Assembly: GCA_002704825.1 (NCBI GenBank) | Contig: PAIY01000001.1 | Span: 1 to 64,000, forward strand | DNA from: Phycisphaeraceae bacterium | GTDB taxonomy: Bacteria; Planctomycetota; Phycisphaerae; Phycisphaerales; Phycisphaeraceae | Direction: 5' to 3' | DNA length: 64,000 bases | In this document: positions 18,709 through 27,390 of the stretch, in pieces | Layout: each line of letters opens with the position of its first letter | Numbering within the stretch: position 1 is the first letter of the stretch | Program-made: the position numbers and the translations under genes | Notes under the pieces: model-generated | What the model was told of the DNA's origin: nothing | Database searches by the model: none | Seen by the model: only the letters and a program-made list of their open reading frames with translations

Positions 18709-18742
18709 GGAATGTCTTTCTTTGGCTGTCGAACAAACTGTC

Positions 18743-19771
18743 TTACTTAACCAACCTGCCACAACTGCGGCCTTGATACATCGTCATGGGGACGATGACC
18801 GAGGGCATAGGCTTGCGACATGAAGGTGGTGTATTGATTTTTTCCAGCAGCATGTCCGCCGCCGCTTTGGCGACGCCCTGGTGATCATGCTGCATATGCG
18901 TGAGTAACATGCCGTGATAGCTCTCAGGCGAATTGCAACTCAGTAGTGCCAGCGAAAGGTCTTTGGCAACTTCAAGTCCCAACCGTTCAGCCGCCTGGAT
19001 GAATGCCACCGCCGAACCATCACCGTAATGCACGATGGCTGTAGGACGATCCGGCGTGTCAAGGACCTGAAGCGCGGTTTGGAGCAAGGTATCACCGGGG
19101 ATTTTCTGACCGGTCAGACAACGTGGATTCAAACCGGCCTGACGCATGGCATGTTCATAGCCCTGCTGCCGGAGTTCACCGCTGTAGTGCGTATCCGATG
19201 CATCGTAGCTGGCATTGATGTGCAGAATCCGGCGGTGTCCCAGCCAGAGCAAATGCTCGGTCAAGGTCACCGCTGCTGCAAAGTCATCATGACGCACACA
19301 GTCTTCTTCCTGCATCACGTTCAGCCACACCGCGGGCAACTTCGAACGCTTGAGAAGCTCGGAGAGTGACTGTGGAATCTGCTTGGCAATGTTGACCAGC
19401 AAGCCATCGGAATGCGACTCACTGAGCATCTTGGGCAGGTTGGCAGGATCGGCCAATTGCTCATCGGTCGCACGGCAGAAAGTCAGGTTCTGCTTGCGGT
19501 CTTCCAGTGCCTCATAAATCGCATCAAGCATCGGGACTGGCAGGTAACTGCGTTTGGCGTGGGCACTGTGCAGAAGACCGATACTCCCGAAGCGCCCCTG
19601 CCGCATGATGCGTGCTGAAGCGTTGGGACGGTAACCATATTTTTCCGCAGCTTTGAGGATCTGACTGCGCGTTTTTTCGTTGAGTCGATTATGCCCGGAC
19701 TTGAATGCCAATGACACGGACACCTGACTGACACCGATTTTCTGAGCCAATTGGGCCTGTGTAATGGGCAT
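18743..19771 (-). CDS. LacI-family transcriptional regulator (cassette 1)
   Basis: The product has 342 residues. The LacI helix-turn-helix is at residues 3-25 (TQAQLAQKIGVSQVSVSLAF), followed by the hinge region KAAEKYGYRPNASARIMRQG. A periplasmic-binding-protein-like sugar sensor of about 280 residues follows. The start at 19771 is preceded by GGGAG at good spacing, and longer starts add nothing recognisable. It heads an operon with the beta-helix protein and pseudopilin, and is divergent from a sulfatase. An operator-like palindrome centred on ACGT sits 24 bp upstream (19795-19808). It probably represses both directions until a sugar derived from the substrate binds. Confidence 0.9.
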   Translation of the reverse strand: MPITQAQLAQKIGVSQVSVSLAFKSGHNRLNEKTRSQILKAAEKYGYRPNASARIMRQGRFGSIGLLHSAHAKRSYLPVPMLDAIYEALEDRKQNLTFCRATDEQLADPANLPKMLSESHSDGLLVNIAKQIPQSLSELLKRSKLPAVWLNVMQEEDCVRHDDFAAAVTLTEHLLWLGHRRILHINASYDASDTHYSGELRQQGYEHAMRQAGLNPRCLTGQKIPGDTLLQTALQVLDTPDRPTAIVHYGDGSAVAFIQAAERLGLEVAKDLSLALLSCNSPESYHGMLLTHMQHDHQGVAKAAADMLLEKINTPPSCRKPMPSVIVPMTMYQGRSCGRLVK

Positions 19772-19794
19772 GAAAACTCCCTGAAAACAGCTAC

Positions 19795-19808
19795 GTTTTA
19801 CGTATAAC
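19795..19808. promoter_or_regulatory. LacI-type operator-like palindrome between cassette 1 and the sulfatase
   Basis: GTTTTACGTATAAC is a 14-bp pseudo-palindrome with a central ACGT, and it matches its own complement at 12 of 14 positions. LacI-family operators have a central CG in an AT-rich palindrome. It lies between the divergent LacI gene (start 19771) and the sulfatase (start 19959), a place where it could repress the regulator and possibly its neighbour. This is inference from form and position. Confidence 0.5.
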
Positions 19809-19958
19809 TTACACATCATTAAAGACCGCCATTCTGAAAAAGTCAATAGCGCACGTTAAAAATGATCAAAATAGGCCCGTAGCGTTTTCGATCCTTGACG
19901 TTGCGATCCTAAAAGTTACAGTCAATGGCTTGAAAGTCACGCGCCCAAAGGAGCCACG

Positions 19959-21305
19959 ATGTCCACCACCAGCAAGCAGCCCAACTTCCTGTTTCTGTTC
20001 CCCGATCAATGGCGTTGGGATTGGTTAGCCTGTGCCGGGTATGACATCCCGGTCAAGACGCCCAACATCGACAAGCTTGCTGCCCGCGGGATGCGCTTTA
20101 CGCAATGCCGCACCAACTCACCGGTGTGTGCGCCGGCGCGTGCAGCGTTGGCAACGGGGATGCGGTATCAGAACTGTGGCGTACCAGGAAATGGTTTTAA
20201 TCTCGACACCACCCGCGACACCTTCTTCAAACACCTGCGTAACAGCGGTTATCGTGTCGCGGCATCAGGCAAGACCGACCTGCAGAAACATGGCAAATGG
20301 AAGGGACTTGACGGCTGGACCACCGCCATGGGACAACTGGGTTTTACGCAGGCCGTGAATCAAGCAGGCAAACACGATGCGGTGAACGCCGGCACGCAAA
20401 GTCCGGTTGACCCCTACATGAACCACCTGCACCAACATGGCTTGGCACAGGTGCATGCTGATGACTATCACCGTCGGGGCAAAATTCTGCGCGAAGGTGC
20501 GATCGGCCCGGATCTGAAAATTGATGCTACGCCTTCACCCTTTGACAGTGATCATCACACGGATGATTTCTGCGGACGTGCTGCCCGGAAATTCCTGCAG
20601 GACTGGGCGGTCAGTGAGCCTTGGCATCTGTGGGTCAACTTCCCCGGCCCGCATGAACCCTACGATCCGACGGTGGCGCAGTTGGCGGTCTATGACGGCG
20701 TGGACTTCCCGTTACCCGTCCAACCCGGTCCGGTCGACAACGACCATCAAGCCATCCGACGGGCCTATGCTGCGATGATCACCGGCATTGATGATTGGGT
20801 GGGCAAGCTCGTTGCAGAAATCGAACGTCGTGGCGAAATGGAGAACACCTACATCATCTTCACCTCCGATCATGGCGAGATGCTTGGCGATCATGGTCGC
20901 TGGAACAAGGCTATTGCCAACGAGCCGTCGGTGCACGTGCCGTTGGTTGTTGCGGGGCCGGGTATTGAAGCGGGGACACAATGCGATGCATTGGTCGAAC
21001 TCATCGATCTTGCAGCAACGATCACCGAATTGGCCCAGCTTCAGGTCCCCGAAGAATGGGAAGCCCGGTCCATCCGCAAGCAACTGCTCGAAGATCCCAA
21101 GGCAACACATCGTGATATTCAAATCAGTGCGCTTAAGGATTGGAAGCTCATCTTCGACGGACAGTACAAACTGGTGGTCACCCAAGAGCAACCGGATCAA
21201 CTTTACGATTTGATTGCTGACGAAAATGAATGCACCAATCTGGCGGAGCAGTTGCCTGATGTGGTGGCCAAGCTCAAAGCGCGTCTGGAAAAAGAATACG
21301 CATAA
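19959..21305 (+). CDS. type I sulfatase (S1 family), divergent from cassette 1
   Basis: This 448-residue sulfatase has Cys57 in the C-A-P-A-R motif for formylglycine, preceded by the metal-binding FLFLFPDQWRWD. The second metal motif is YIIFTSDHGEMLGDHGRWNK. LIFDGQYKLVV and YDLIADENECTNLA near the end are family-typical. The Shine-Dalgarno sequence AAAGGAG (19946-19952) supports the start. There is no signal peptide by eye. Shared regulatory DNA with the LacI regulator suggests it acts on the same sulfated polysaccharide as the beta-helix protein. Confidence 0.92.
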   Translation: MSTTSKQPNFLFLFPDQWRWDWLACAGYDIPVKTPNIDKLAARGMRFTQCRTNSPVCAPARAALATGMRYQNCGVPGNGFNLDTTRDTFFKHLRNSGYRVAASGKTDLQKHGKWKGLDGWTTAMGQLGFTQAVNQAGKHDAVNAGTQSPVDPYMNHLHQHGLAQVHADDYHRRGKILREGAIGPDLKIDATPSPFDSDHHTDDFCGRAARKFLQDWAVSEPWHLWVNFPGPHEPYDPTVAQLAVYDGVDFPLPVQPGPVDNDHQAIRRAYAAMITGIDDWVGKLVAEIERRGEMENTYIIFTSDHGEMLGDHGRWNKAIANEPSVHVPLVVAGPGIEAGTQCDALVELIDLAATITELAQLQVPEEWEARSIRKQLLEDPKATHRDIQISALKDWKLIFDGQYKLVVTQEQPDQLYDLIADENECTNLAEQLPDVVAKLKARLEKEYA

Positions 21306-21335
21306 AAAAAGACAGCGACGGATACATCGCTGCCT
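21304..21335 (-). terminator. Rho-independent terminator of the hybrid-kinase operon
   Basis: Read on the minus strand, a stem GCAGCGA / TCGCTGT with an 8-base loop is followed by seven T. It begins 25 bp after the hybrid kinase stop and touches the stop of the convergent sulfatase. Confidence 0.75.
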
Positions 21336-21360
21336 TGATGTGTTTGATGGATGGCCTGGT

Positions 21361-23481
21361 TTAATAGGCAGAGGCACGGTTACACAGATCAACCAGGGCA
21401 TCGACCTGTTTACGGATCTCCTCGAGTTGTGCTTCCTGATGCAGCAAAGCTTCAACCTGCGCAGCCTGCTCGGTGATGGGGCCGAACCCGTAACCCCCTG
21501 CTGAGCCTTTGACCTGGTGCGCCAGTGTGCGAAGGACATCCAGTTGTTCTGAGGCACAGGCGCTGGAGATCGCTGCAGCGCGCTGAGGTAGATTCATCAC
21601 ATAGTCTTCAACCAGTTCCGCCATATCCGGATCACCTGCAAAGTCACTGACCAGGGGTGATTTGGAAGCGAGGTCGGGTTTCTGGGGTGCGTCTGCAGCA
21701 TTGGCGACTGGCGATTCGGTGGCATGCTTGACGATGATCTGCACAAGCTTCTCACGGTTGATGGGCTTACAGGTGTAATCATCACAGCCGGCATCAAGAC
21801 AGCGTTTGCGATCCGATTCCATGGCATTGGCGGTGAGACTGATGATCTTGCCGGTGTACCCGGATTGCCGGAGTTTTTGAGTTGCTGCCAAACCATCAAG
21901 AACCGGCATCTGCATGTCCATGAGAATGACGTGATAGGGATTGCCTTGCTGCAGCGCATCGGTTGCCTTGTCAAAAGCAATCTGGCCGTTCTCAGCAATG
22001 TCCACTTTCATCGAAGCCATTTTCAAGACCAGCGAGATGAGATTCTGATTGTCCGGTCCGTCTTCAGCAAGCAGGACACGAATGGTGCCTACGGATGACT
22101 GGGGTGTTGACATGGTTTGGGTTCCTTCCATCTGCTTGGATGCAGGCGTATTCTCAGAATTGGATACGGGTTTGGGTTGGGCAGGAATATGATTGGGGAT
22201 GGTTAAGGTGAAGGTTGATCCTTTACCCGGACGACTGGTTGCAGCCAGGTCTCCGCCGAGTCGTTTGGCCAATTGCTTACTGATGGTCAATCCCAGGCCG
22301 GTGCCACCAAAACGCCGCGTGGTTGAGATATCAGCTTGCGTAAAGGGCGCAAAGATTTTTTCCAGTTGATCTTCAGCCATTCCGATGCCCGTGTCGATCA
22401 CATCGATCTTCAACCAATCCGGTTTATTGGGTTTGGTCACCATTCCCATCTTGATATGAATGTGACCTGACTCGGTGAATTTGACGGCATTGCCCAGCAG
22501 GTTGGTGAGAATCTGTCTGACGCGTGTCGGATCAGAGTAAACCACGCTGGGCATCTCCGTGAGATACTGCACATCCAGACACAAATCCTTTTCCTGCGCA
22601 CTGGGCTTAAGCACCGCAATCATCTCATCAACCATCTCAACGGGACTCAGTGGCATGCGTTCGATCTGTAACTTGCCTGATTCGATCTTGGACAAATCCA
22701 GAATGTCATTGACGATGGCAAGCAAATGCTGGGAATTCCGCTGAATGACCGAAACCCAGTTACTGACTTCCGGGCTGAGCTGGGTATCCATCACCAATTC
22801 CGAATAACCAATGATGGCAGTTAACGGCGTTCGGATTTCATGACTCATGTTGGCCAGAAACAGACTCTTGGTCTGGTTGGCCTGCTCTGCATAAAGCAGC
22901 GCATCCTTGAGATCTTTGGAGCGCTCGGTCACCAGTTTTTCAAGACGTTCATTCTGCCTGGCACCTTCGGCCAGTGAGTCAATGAGTACCTGGTGATACG
23001 TTGACTGCAAGGTCAATCGTTCTGACTGCAGTTGCCGGACACGCCGCTGAGAGACATCGGCACGCTTACTGAGCATGATGTGCTTGAGCACAAAATCCGC
23101 AGCAGGAATCAAATCGGTATAACAAGGTTTGTTGATCAAATCGCCATCGACTTTGCGATCCAGCAAAGCAAACAGGTCTCCCTGGTCATTGGTTACCAGT
23201 TGAAATACGGTGTAATCCACATCGCGTAAACGCACCAGGCTCATTTGATCCTCGACATGCGTTTGTTCAAAAGGCTTGCTCAAATGCATCAGGTCATGCT
23301 TGGTGAAGCGCTGGGTTGCAAAACAACTGGCGGTGATTGTTTTCCCGGAATCCAATGTCCAAAGCGCCGTCGGGGCGAGCCATTGCGCCTGTTGCATCAA
23401 CCATAACAGCGCACCGGACTGATCCACCGGCGTGGTATTGCCGTTAAACAGCATATCCAATGTCTGGTTGATCTTATTCAT
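21361..23481 (-). CDS. hybrid histidine kinase with receiver and HPt domains
   Basis: This soluble sensor kinase of 706 residues has, in order, an N-terminal GAF-like sensor (1-150), a coiled coil (160-205), and a HisKA domain with the phospho-His in [16 protein letters not shown] (near 215). Next comes an HATPase_c domain with N-box [12 protein letters not shown]1 DTGIGM and G2 [12 protein letters not shown] receiver follows (about 455-575; [10 protein letters not shown], acceptor Asp in [12 protein letters not shown], Lys in CKPINREK). The HPt domain is near 620-700 ([14 protein letters not shown]). The full phosphorelay is therefore in one chain. There is no membrane helix, so it senses a cytoplasmic signal. 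The gene overlaps the upstream HDOD gene by 8 bp. Confidence 0.93.
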   Translation of the reverse strand: MNKINQTLDMLFNGNTTPVDQSGALLWLMQQAQWLAPTALWTLDSGKTITASCFATQRFTKHDLMHLSKPFEQTHVEDQMSLVRLRDVDYTVFQLVTNDQGDLFALLDRKVDGDLINKPCYTDLIPAADFVLKHIMLSKRADVSQRRVRQLQSERLTLQSTYHQVLIDSLAEGARQNERLEKLVTERSKDLKDALLYAEQANQTKSLFLANMSHEIRTPLTAIIGYSELVMDTQLSPEVSNWVSVIQRNSQHLLAIVNDILDLSKIESGKLQIERMPLSPVEMVDEMIAVLKPSAQEKDLCLDVQYLTEMPSVVYSDPTRVRQILTNLLGNAVKFTESGHIHIKMGMVTKPNKPDWLKIDVIDTGIGMAEDQLEKIFAPFTQADISTTRRFGGTGLGLTISKQLAKRLGGDLAATSRPGKGSTFTLTIPNHIPAQPKPVSNSENTPASKQMEGTQTMSTPQSSVGTIRVLLAEDGPDNQNLISLVLKMASMKVDIAENGQIAFDKATDALQQGNPYHVILMDMQMPVLDGLAATQKLRQSGYTGKIISLTANAMESDRKRCLDAGCDDYTCKPINREKLVQIIVKHATESPVANAADAPQKPDLASKSPLVSDFAGDPDMAELVEDYVMNLPQRAAAISSACASEQLDVLRTLAHQVKGSAGGYGFGPITEQAAQVEALLHQEAQLEEIRKQVDALVDLCNRASAY

Positions 23482-24409
23482 GGCTGCTTGGCATTCCTGA
23501 TCGGATCAGTTCGCGATTAAGTTTGATTTCTGCAGACAAATCGTCGTTGATCACCTGCAGATCCGTGGTACTCAGATTCAGTTGCTCCATGGACCATTGA
23601 TTCGCGGTGACGAGTTGGTGTCCAATGGAAGACCAGCCACGCAGCGTGCAAACCAGGTTTGCCAAATCGACACATGCCAGAACCCGCGTGTGTTGCCCGT
23701 TGTAACGATCCACCTGATGGTGATAACGAATCGCATCATGCAACGGCTCGGCCAACTCCCATTCATCGGCGATGCGGGCACCGAGCATGGTATGGTCATA
23801 GCCCAGACGTCCCTGTTCGACGAGCGCCAGATTCACACCTGCATGTTCGGGGAAATGATTCATCATCTGGGTGAACGTGTTGTGTTCATACTGGTCAATG
23901 AGAATAATGCCGATGTCGTGAAGCAGCCCCGCCAGATAGACCCCTTCAAACTCAGGCAATTCACAGCGTGCTGCGATCATGCGTGAGCAGATGGCCACCG
24001 CCACCATATGTCGCCAGAGTTTAGCGCGGACATATTTACCACAACTGTGATTGTGCTTAAAGACACTTGCAACGGATGCCGTCATCGCCAGATCACGCAA
24101 CTGGGCATAACCGAGCATGCACACCGCACGATGAAGATTGGTCACCGGGTGCGTCAAGCCATAAGCCGATGAGTTCACACAGCGCATCACACGCGAGGTC
24201 ATCACCGGGTCGGTCGCAAGCACATTGCACAACTGCTGCGGTTGTGCATTGGGATCCTGGGAAAGTCGAATGAGCTTCAACGCGATGTGCGGCAGCGTGG
24301 AGACTTCCTTGATATGACAGACCATGCGCTCCAGCGCGGTATTCACAGGCTTCGTGGCATCCGCTTTGGAAACGCTGTTCTGTCCGGGTTGTCTTCTGGC
24401 AGTATGCAT
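23474..24409 (-). CDS. HDOD-domain signalling protein with intact HD motif
   Basis: The product is 311 residues. The HDOD domain (about 40-240) begins with [18 protein letters not shown] and contains [13 protein letters not shown] and an intact [21 protein letters not shown] proteins are non-enzymatic or poorly characterised relatives of HD hydrolases that act in bacterial signalling and motility networks. The C-terminal 60 residues are helical. Translation is probably coupled to the hybrid kinase through the 8-bp overlap, and the upstream gene is a second HDOD protein 36 bp away. Confidence 0.87.
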   Translation of the reverse strand: MHTARRQPGQNSVSKADATKPVNTALERMVCHIKEVSTLPHIALKLIRLSQDPNAQPQQLCNVLATDPVMTSRVMRCVNSSAYGLTHPVTNLHRAVCMLGYAQLRDLAMTASVASVFKHNHSCGKYVRAKLWRHMVAVAICSRMIAARCELPEFEGVYLAGLLHDIGIILIDQYEHNTFTQMMNHFPEHAGVNLALVEQGRLGYDHTMLGARIADEWELAEPLHDAIRYHHQVDRYNGQHTRVLACVDLANLVCTLRGWSSIGHQLVTANQWSMEQLNLSTTDLQVINDDLSAEIKLNRELIRSGMPSSHE

Positions 24410-24445
24410 AACAATTCAAGCCCCCGCCTTACTCCATTAAGGTGT

Positions 24446-25429
24446 TCACGATTCACTGATCCCAAGGCTTTCCTGCATGGTCAAGTGATCGATAATCAGA
24501 GAGGCAAGAGCCTGTCCGGATTCGACCATGATTTTCTGATGAAATGCCTGTTGTGATTCCCACGACCCCAGATCCACTTCGAAGATTTTGCCGATCTGCC
24601 GCAACTCACTGCGCAGGACACCCAGATCGTTTTCGACATGCTTCTGATCAATCCCCAGACGCGGCAAGCCATCCGCAAGCCACGCACTGGCATCCGATGC
24701 ATCAAGTCCGGCAATGCGAGCGCCCAATACTTCGACACAGCGGTAACGCAAATATGTTTCATCACGACCGCCAGCCAGTAAGGCACGCAAGCCTTCACCC
24801 ATCACATCTGGACAACCCATCGCTTCGAGTGTCCATAATGACACCTGTGTATGGATGACATTTAAATCCATCATTTCACGGCGATTCAATGACATCGGTC
24901 GAAGGCGGGCACCCAGAACCCGGTGATAAGCCTGTCCCAAACCGGCCCAAAGCACGATCGCGCCCAGACCAAGAATAAGACCACCGACCAGGTGATCGGG
25001 ATTGTCATCCGTCTGCTGACCCAGTTGGCTGGCGATGTAGTTGTTGGCAACGCCGCAGGCAATCACCCAACGCCACAAATCCTTGCGACGCGGCAGTTGA
25101 CCTTCAGCACTGAGTAACGGGCCGGTGAGCATCACGCTGAGCATCAGGTTACTGACCTGACGAAGCCCCAGAACCTGCACAGCACGTTGAATGGATTGGA
25201 TGGCAACCCCGTCACGACGACGGACCATGTTGGCTATCCCAACAACGCGCGTCGCCACATACGGATCACCCTTGAGCATTTCAGCAATCACCTGGAAGTC
25301 GGCGTTGGGGGACTTGAGCGCATCAAGCACCTTGTTGCAGACACCGGTATTGAGCACACGTGAGAGATTGCGCTCCAGCTGCTGCGCCGTCCAGGCTTGG
25401 TCAATGGTTGGCAGGCCGTGTTGAATCAT
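24446..25429 (-). CDS. HDOD-domain signalling protein with degenerate HD motif
   Basis: The 327-residue HDOD protein has the family pattern AEMLKGDPYVATRVVGIANM and VQVLGLRQVSNLMLSVML, but the HD position reads LILGLGAIVLWAGLG with no His-Asp pair. It is therefore unlikely to be a metal hydrolase and more likely a protein-interaction module. Its stop lies 36 bp before the next HDOD gene, and its start overlaps the upstream HD-GYP stop by 4 bp (ATGA), which indicates translational coupling. The pairing of an intact and a degenerate HDOD protein in one operon is notable. Confidence 0.82.
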   Translation of the reverse strand: MIQHGLPTIDQAWTAQQLERNLSRVLNTGVCNKVLDALKSPNADFQVIAEMLKGDPYVATRVVGIANMVRRRDGVAIQSIQRAVQVLGLRQVSNLMLSVMLTGPLLSAEGQLPRRKDLWRWVIACGVANNYIASQLGQQTDDNPDHLVGGLILGLGAIVLWAGLGQAYHRVLGARLRPMSLNRREMMDLNVIHTQVSLWTLEAMGCPDVMGEGLRALLAGGRDETYLRYRCVEVLGARIAGLDASDASAWLADGLPRLGIDQKHVENDLGVLRSELRQIGKIFEVDLGSWESQQAFHQKIMVESGQALASLIIDHLTMQESLGISES

Positions 25430-26715
25430 CGGATACCTCCAGCAGTGTTGACCGGGAAATCAAGATCGAGCGTATCAAGCAACGCAACCGAATCCATGCG
25501 ACGCTTGGCATCACGAACGCGTGAAGCGCTGGCTACGGTCTGTAAAAGTTCGTCATCAGGGATCGACAGAAAGACCTCCGCCAATTCCGGATCAAACTGC
25601 GTGCCGGCACAACGGTGGATTTCTTCACGCGCCACATTCATGTCCAAACCGCGACGATAAGGTCGGTCGGATGTCATGGCATCATAGGTATCGGCAATGG
25701 CTGCAACGCGCGAAAGTAACGGAATGTCATCGCCACCCAAACCGTCGGGATAACCTTTGCCATCAATGCGTTCATGATGCCAGCGGACAATCGGTGCAGC
25801 TTTGGCCAACTGAGGGATATGCGCGATGATCTGATGTCCGACCACAGGATGTGGCTTCATCTGATCGAACTCATCTTTGGTCAACGGCAGCGGCTTGCGC
25901 AGAATCGCATCGGGGACCGCAATTTTGCCAATGTCATGAAGCAAACCACCAATACGCAGCGTTGCCAGATCACTGCGATCAAGACCGGCATGACGGGCAA
26001 GCATCATCGAGTACGCCGTCACGCGTTCGACATGACCACCGGTATAGGGATCACGCGATTCAATCGCCAATGCCATCGCCACCACCACGTCGACGATCAT
26101 GTTGCTTAACGTCTCAAGCAGGCGCACATTCTCACAGGCCAATGTCGTGTGATGAAGCAGTGATTGCACCAGGCGAATCTGCTGACTGTCCACCGCATTG
26201 GTGTTCTCAGGCAGACAGTAACAAAGCACGCCCATGACATAGTGATCAGAACACATACTCATGGCAACGAAATGTTCATCACCCTTGGTCGGATCGTAAT
26301 GCGGCATGACCAACGGTTGATCCGGATTCACTTCCAACACACGCTGGGCAAGGTCCTGGACTTCCAATGGCAGAGATTCGTAGGCAGGCTGCGATTCATC
26401 CAGAGAATAGATATCGCGGATTTCACTTTTTGAGTTGGGTTCGATAAGCCAGATGCGTTTGGCATGCGTCAGTGTTTTGACTTCTTCAAGCAAGTCCCCC
26501 ATCACCTGTTTGTAGCTACGGTGCTGGGTAAGCATGTCGGCAACGCGATTGAGTTGAGCCAGTTCACGCAGGTAATTGATATTGGCGCGGACGACATCAT
26601 CTCGCTGTGTTTCAAGGGAGTTGACCTGTTTGACGAGTGCCTCGACCTGCTGATCAAGCGATTCGTTCTGCGCACTGCAAACAAGGTTATCGGCTGTCGG
26701 TTCCGGGCGATCCAA
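25426..26715 (-). CDS. HD-GYP domain protein, probable cyclic-di-GMP phosphodiesterase
   Basis: The 429-residue protein has an N-terminal coiled coil (about 15-60), a GAF-like sensor (65-205) and an HD-GYP domain (215-400). HD-GYP motifs are complete: HVERVTAYSMMLARH, LLHDIGKIAVPD, HPVVGHQII, RWHHERIDGKGYPDGL and IADTYDAMTSDRPYR. HD-GYP enzymes hydrolyse cyclic di-GMP to GMP. The start is TTG at 26715, which I take because no better codon precedes the coiled coil. It is the first gene of a four-gene minus-strand operon that runs to 21361. Confidence 0.9.
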   Translation of the reverse strand: MDRPEPTADNLVCSAQNESLDQQVEALVKQVNSLETQRDDVVRANINYLRELAQLNRVADMLTQHRSYKQVMGDLLEEVKTLTHAKRIWLIEPNSKSEIRDIYSLDESQPAYESLPLEVQDLAQRVLEVNPDQPLVMPHYDPTKGDEHFVAMSMCSDHYVMGVLCYCLPENTNAVDSQQIRLVQSLLHHTTLACENVRLLETLSNMIVDVVVAMALAIESRDPYTGGHVERVTAYSMMLARHAGLDRSDLATLRIGGLLHDIGKIAVPDAILRKPLPLTKDEFDQMKPHPVVGHQIIAHIPQLAKAAPIVRWHHERIDGKGYPDGLGGDDIPLLSRVAAIADTYDAMTSDRPYRRGLDMNVAREEIHRCAGTQFDPELAEVFLSIPDDELLQTVASASRVRDAKRRMDSVALLDTLDLDFPVNTAGGIR

Positions 26716-26964
26716 TACAAACCTGCTTTCAAAATAAAGAGACGCTAGCCCGACATTTTCAATCGGATGTTCTTTACGGTGTCTTTATGCACGTTTGGGT
26801 ACATCTGTAGAGAAAGGCAAAACTCTCAAACCTATCGGACAGTAACAGGGGATATAAAAGGTGAAAATGTCACTCGACATTAAGTTCCTTACGACAAAAG
26901 TCGATTTTAGATTTGTATCCAAATCAATCATCGCGAAGTAATTTGCAACAGCTGAGACATAATC

Positions 26965-27390
26965 ATGCCACAAACTCAATGCATCCTTCTGGCAGATGAC
27001 GAACCGCATATTCTCCTGGCATTGGAGTACATGTCGCGGACACTCGACCATGTCACTGTGATGACGGCCAGCGATGGTCCGACTGCCGTGAAGCTTGCCA
27101 TTGAAAACAAACCCTCACTGGTGCTCATGGATGTGATGATGCCCGGCATTGATGGCTACACCGCCTGTGCAACCATCCGTAAGGCATGGGCTGAAAACGA
27201 CCACCAGGGCAACATCTGGTTTATCACCGCGCGTTCATCGAACATGGATAACGAACATGCCCACAGCGTCGGTGCCGACCGTATCGTCCACAAGCCGTTT
27301 GACCCGGACAAACTTCTGAAAATGATGCAGGAACATCTCGCATCGTTTCAAACCACAGCATCCATCCACCGGCGGGAGTCAGCACGTTGA
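26965..27390 (+). CDS. single-domain response regulator (CheY-like)
   Basis: This 141-residue free receiver domain has the acidic pair in ILLADDEPH, the phospho-acceptor Asp in LVLMDVMMPGIDGY, Thr in WFITARSS, and Lys in VHKPFDPDKL. There is no output domain, so it passes phosphate or binds a partner. It starts the plus-strand operon that is divergent from the HD-GYP operon and overlaps the next gene by 4 bp. A likely partner is the hybrid kinase HPt domain or the degenerate kinase at 29180. Confidence 0.92.
   Translation: MPQTQCILLADDEPHILLALEYMSRTLDHVTVMTASDGPTAVKLAIENKPSLVLMDVMMPGIDGYTACATIRKAWAENDHQGNIWFITARSSNMDNEHAHSVGADRIVHKPFDPDKLLKMMQEHLASFQTTASIHRRESAR

Noticed and set aside
26867-26941. 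24-codon ORF with AAAGGTG before its ATG, in the promoter region of the signalling island
   Set aside because: The product (MSLDIKFLTTK...) has no recognisable feature and the Shine-Dalgarno match is modest. Length alone gives no support.
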